Positions 63,671 through 64,000 of a stretch of 64,000 bases of DNA are shown here, piece after piece; the stretch's first letter is position 1, and every line of letters starts with the position of its first letter. The notes beneath the pieces are model-generated. The model ran no database searches. It saw only the letters and a list, made by a program, of their open reading frames with translations, and was not told the origin of the DNA. The translations under genes and the position numbers were made by a program. The DNA is from Lumbricus terrestris (taxonomy: Eukaryota > Annelida > Clitellata > Crassiclitellata > Lumbricidae), in NCBI GenBank assembly GCA_949752735.1, contig OX457043.1:4688367-4752366 (forward strand). Direction: 5' to 3'.

Positions 63671-64000
63671 AAACAGAAGAAAATTAATTGCAAGCCCACC
63701 GCGGAACCATCCTCCTTTATCTTGGCTTGAGACAGGCTCAAGCTATAATCCTGAGATATCCCTAGGCGGAAAATTTGTTGTCACTAACCTGCAGTAACCA
63801 ACCTCCGTAAAAGTATACACTACATATAGGCCCTATATAGGTCATACAGACGACTTCTTAAAGGAAGCATATGTCCAAGAGCCTCCACCTCGAGCAGGGG
63901 TGGTCAATTTTCCCGCCCCACAGTTCCTCACAGATTTACGGCCCTGACCTTTCTTCAAGTTTGGTGTTTTAATTGGACAACGTGTAGTCTATTTTGTTGT

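Overview
This is animal nuclear DNA, not bacterial. It holds a multi-exon gene with GT/AG introns, long introns and intergenic spacers full of transposon remnants, tRNA-derived SINEs and many microsatellites. The word TAGGCCTA and its variants recur throughout. I would guess a marine invertebrate, perhaps a deuterostome, but nothing in the window fixes the taxon.

Three large objects stand out. (1) A host gene on the minus strand runs from a signal-peptide exon at 39276 to past the left edge. Its exons are a tandem series of a four-exon, 12-cysteine module resembling a von Willebrand factor C (VWC) domain. There are three modules here. The second and third are each followed by a Thr/Pro-rich, mucin-like exon. 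Every splice phase fits (module phase 1 to 1, mucin exon phase 1 to 1), which gives a continuous 572-codon reading frame over 15 exons. (2) A 16.7-kb Maverick/Polinton (adintovirus-like) element occupies 18457-35187, inside the intron between exons 3 and 4 of that gene. It has 410-bp inverted repeats, AG...CT ends and a perfect 6-bp target duplication (AATTTT). (3) A second host gene on the minus strand has a single exon of about 9 kb (51167-60198). It encodes a glycine-rich protein of about 3,000 residues built from about 80 copies of a 20-residue repeat and about 33 copies of a 31-residue repeat.

The Polinton is laid out like a virus. A left minus-strand block carries a chromodomain integrase and a zinc-ribbon plus parvovirus-type phospholipase A2 protein. 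A central plus-strand block carries the packaging ATPase, a penton-like protein, candidate virion proteins, a dUTPase-fold protein, a cluster of paralogous small genes and the major capsid protein. A right minus-strand block carries two tandem fibre-like proteins with C1q-like heads, an adenain-type protease, an HNH-like protein, protein-primed DNA polymerase B, a SAP-domain protein and a candidate ssDNA-binding protein. Many start codons sit directly on a TATAAAATG-like signal. The element is young by its inverted repeats but has lesions: an in-frame TAG and a frame break in polB, a frame break in a conserved small gene, and a short D-E spacing in the integrase.

The rest of the window holds nested mobile elements whose ends can be read: two hAT elements and a hAT MITE with 8-bp duplications, a Mutator-like foldback element with a 9-bp duplication, TA-flanked mariner-type elements, several LINE 3' fragments, and a SINE family that shares its 3' tail with one of the LINEs.
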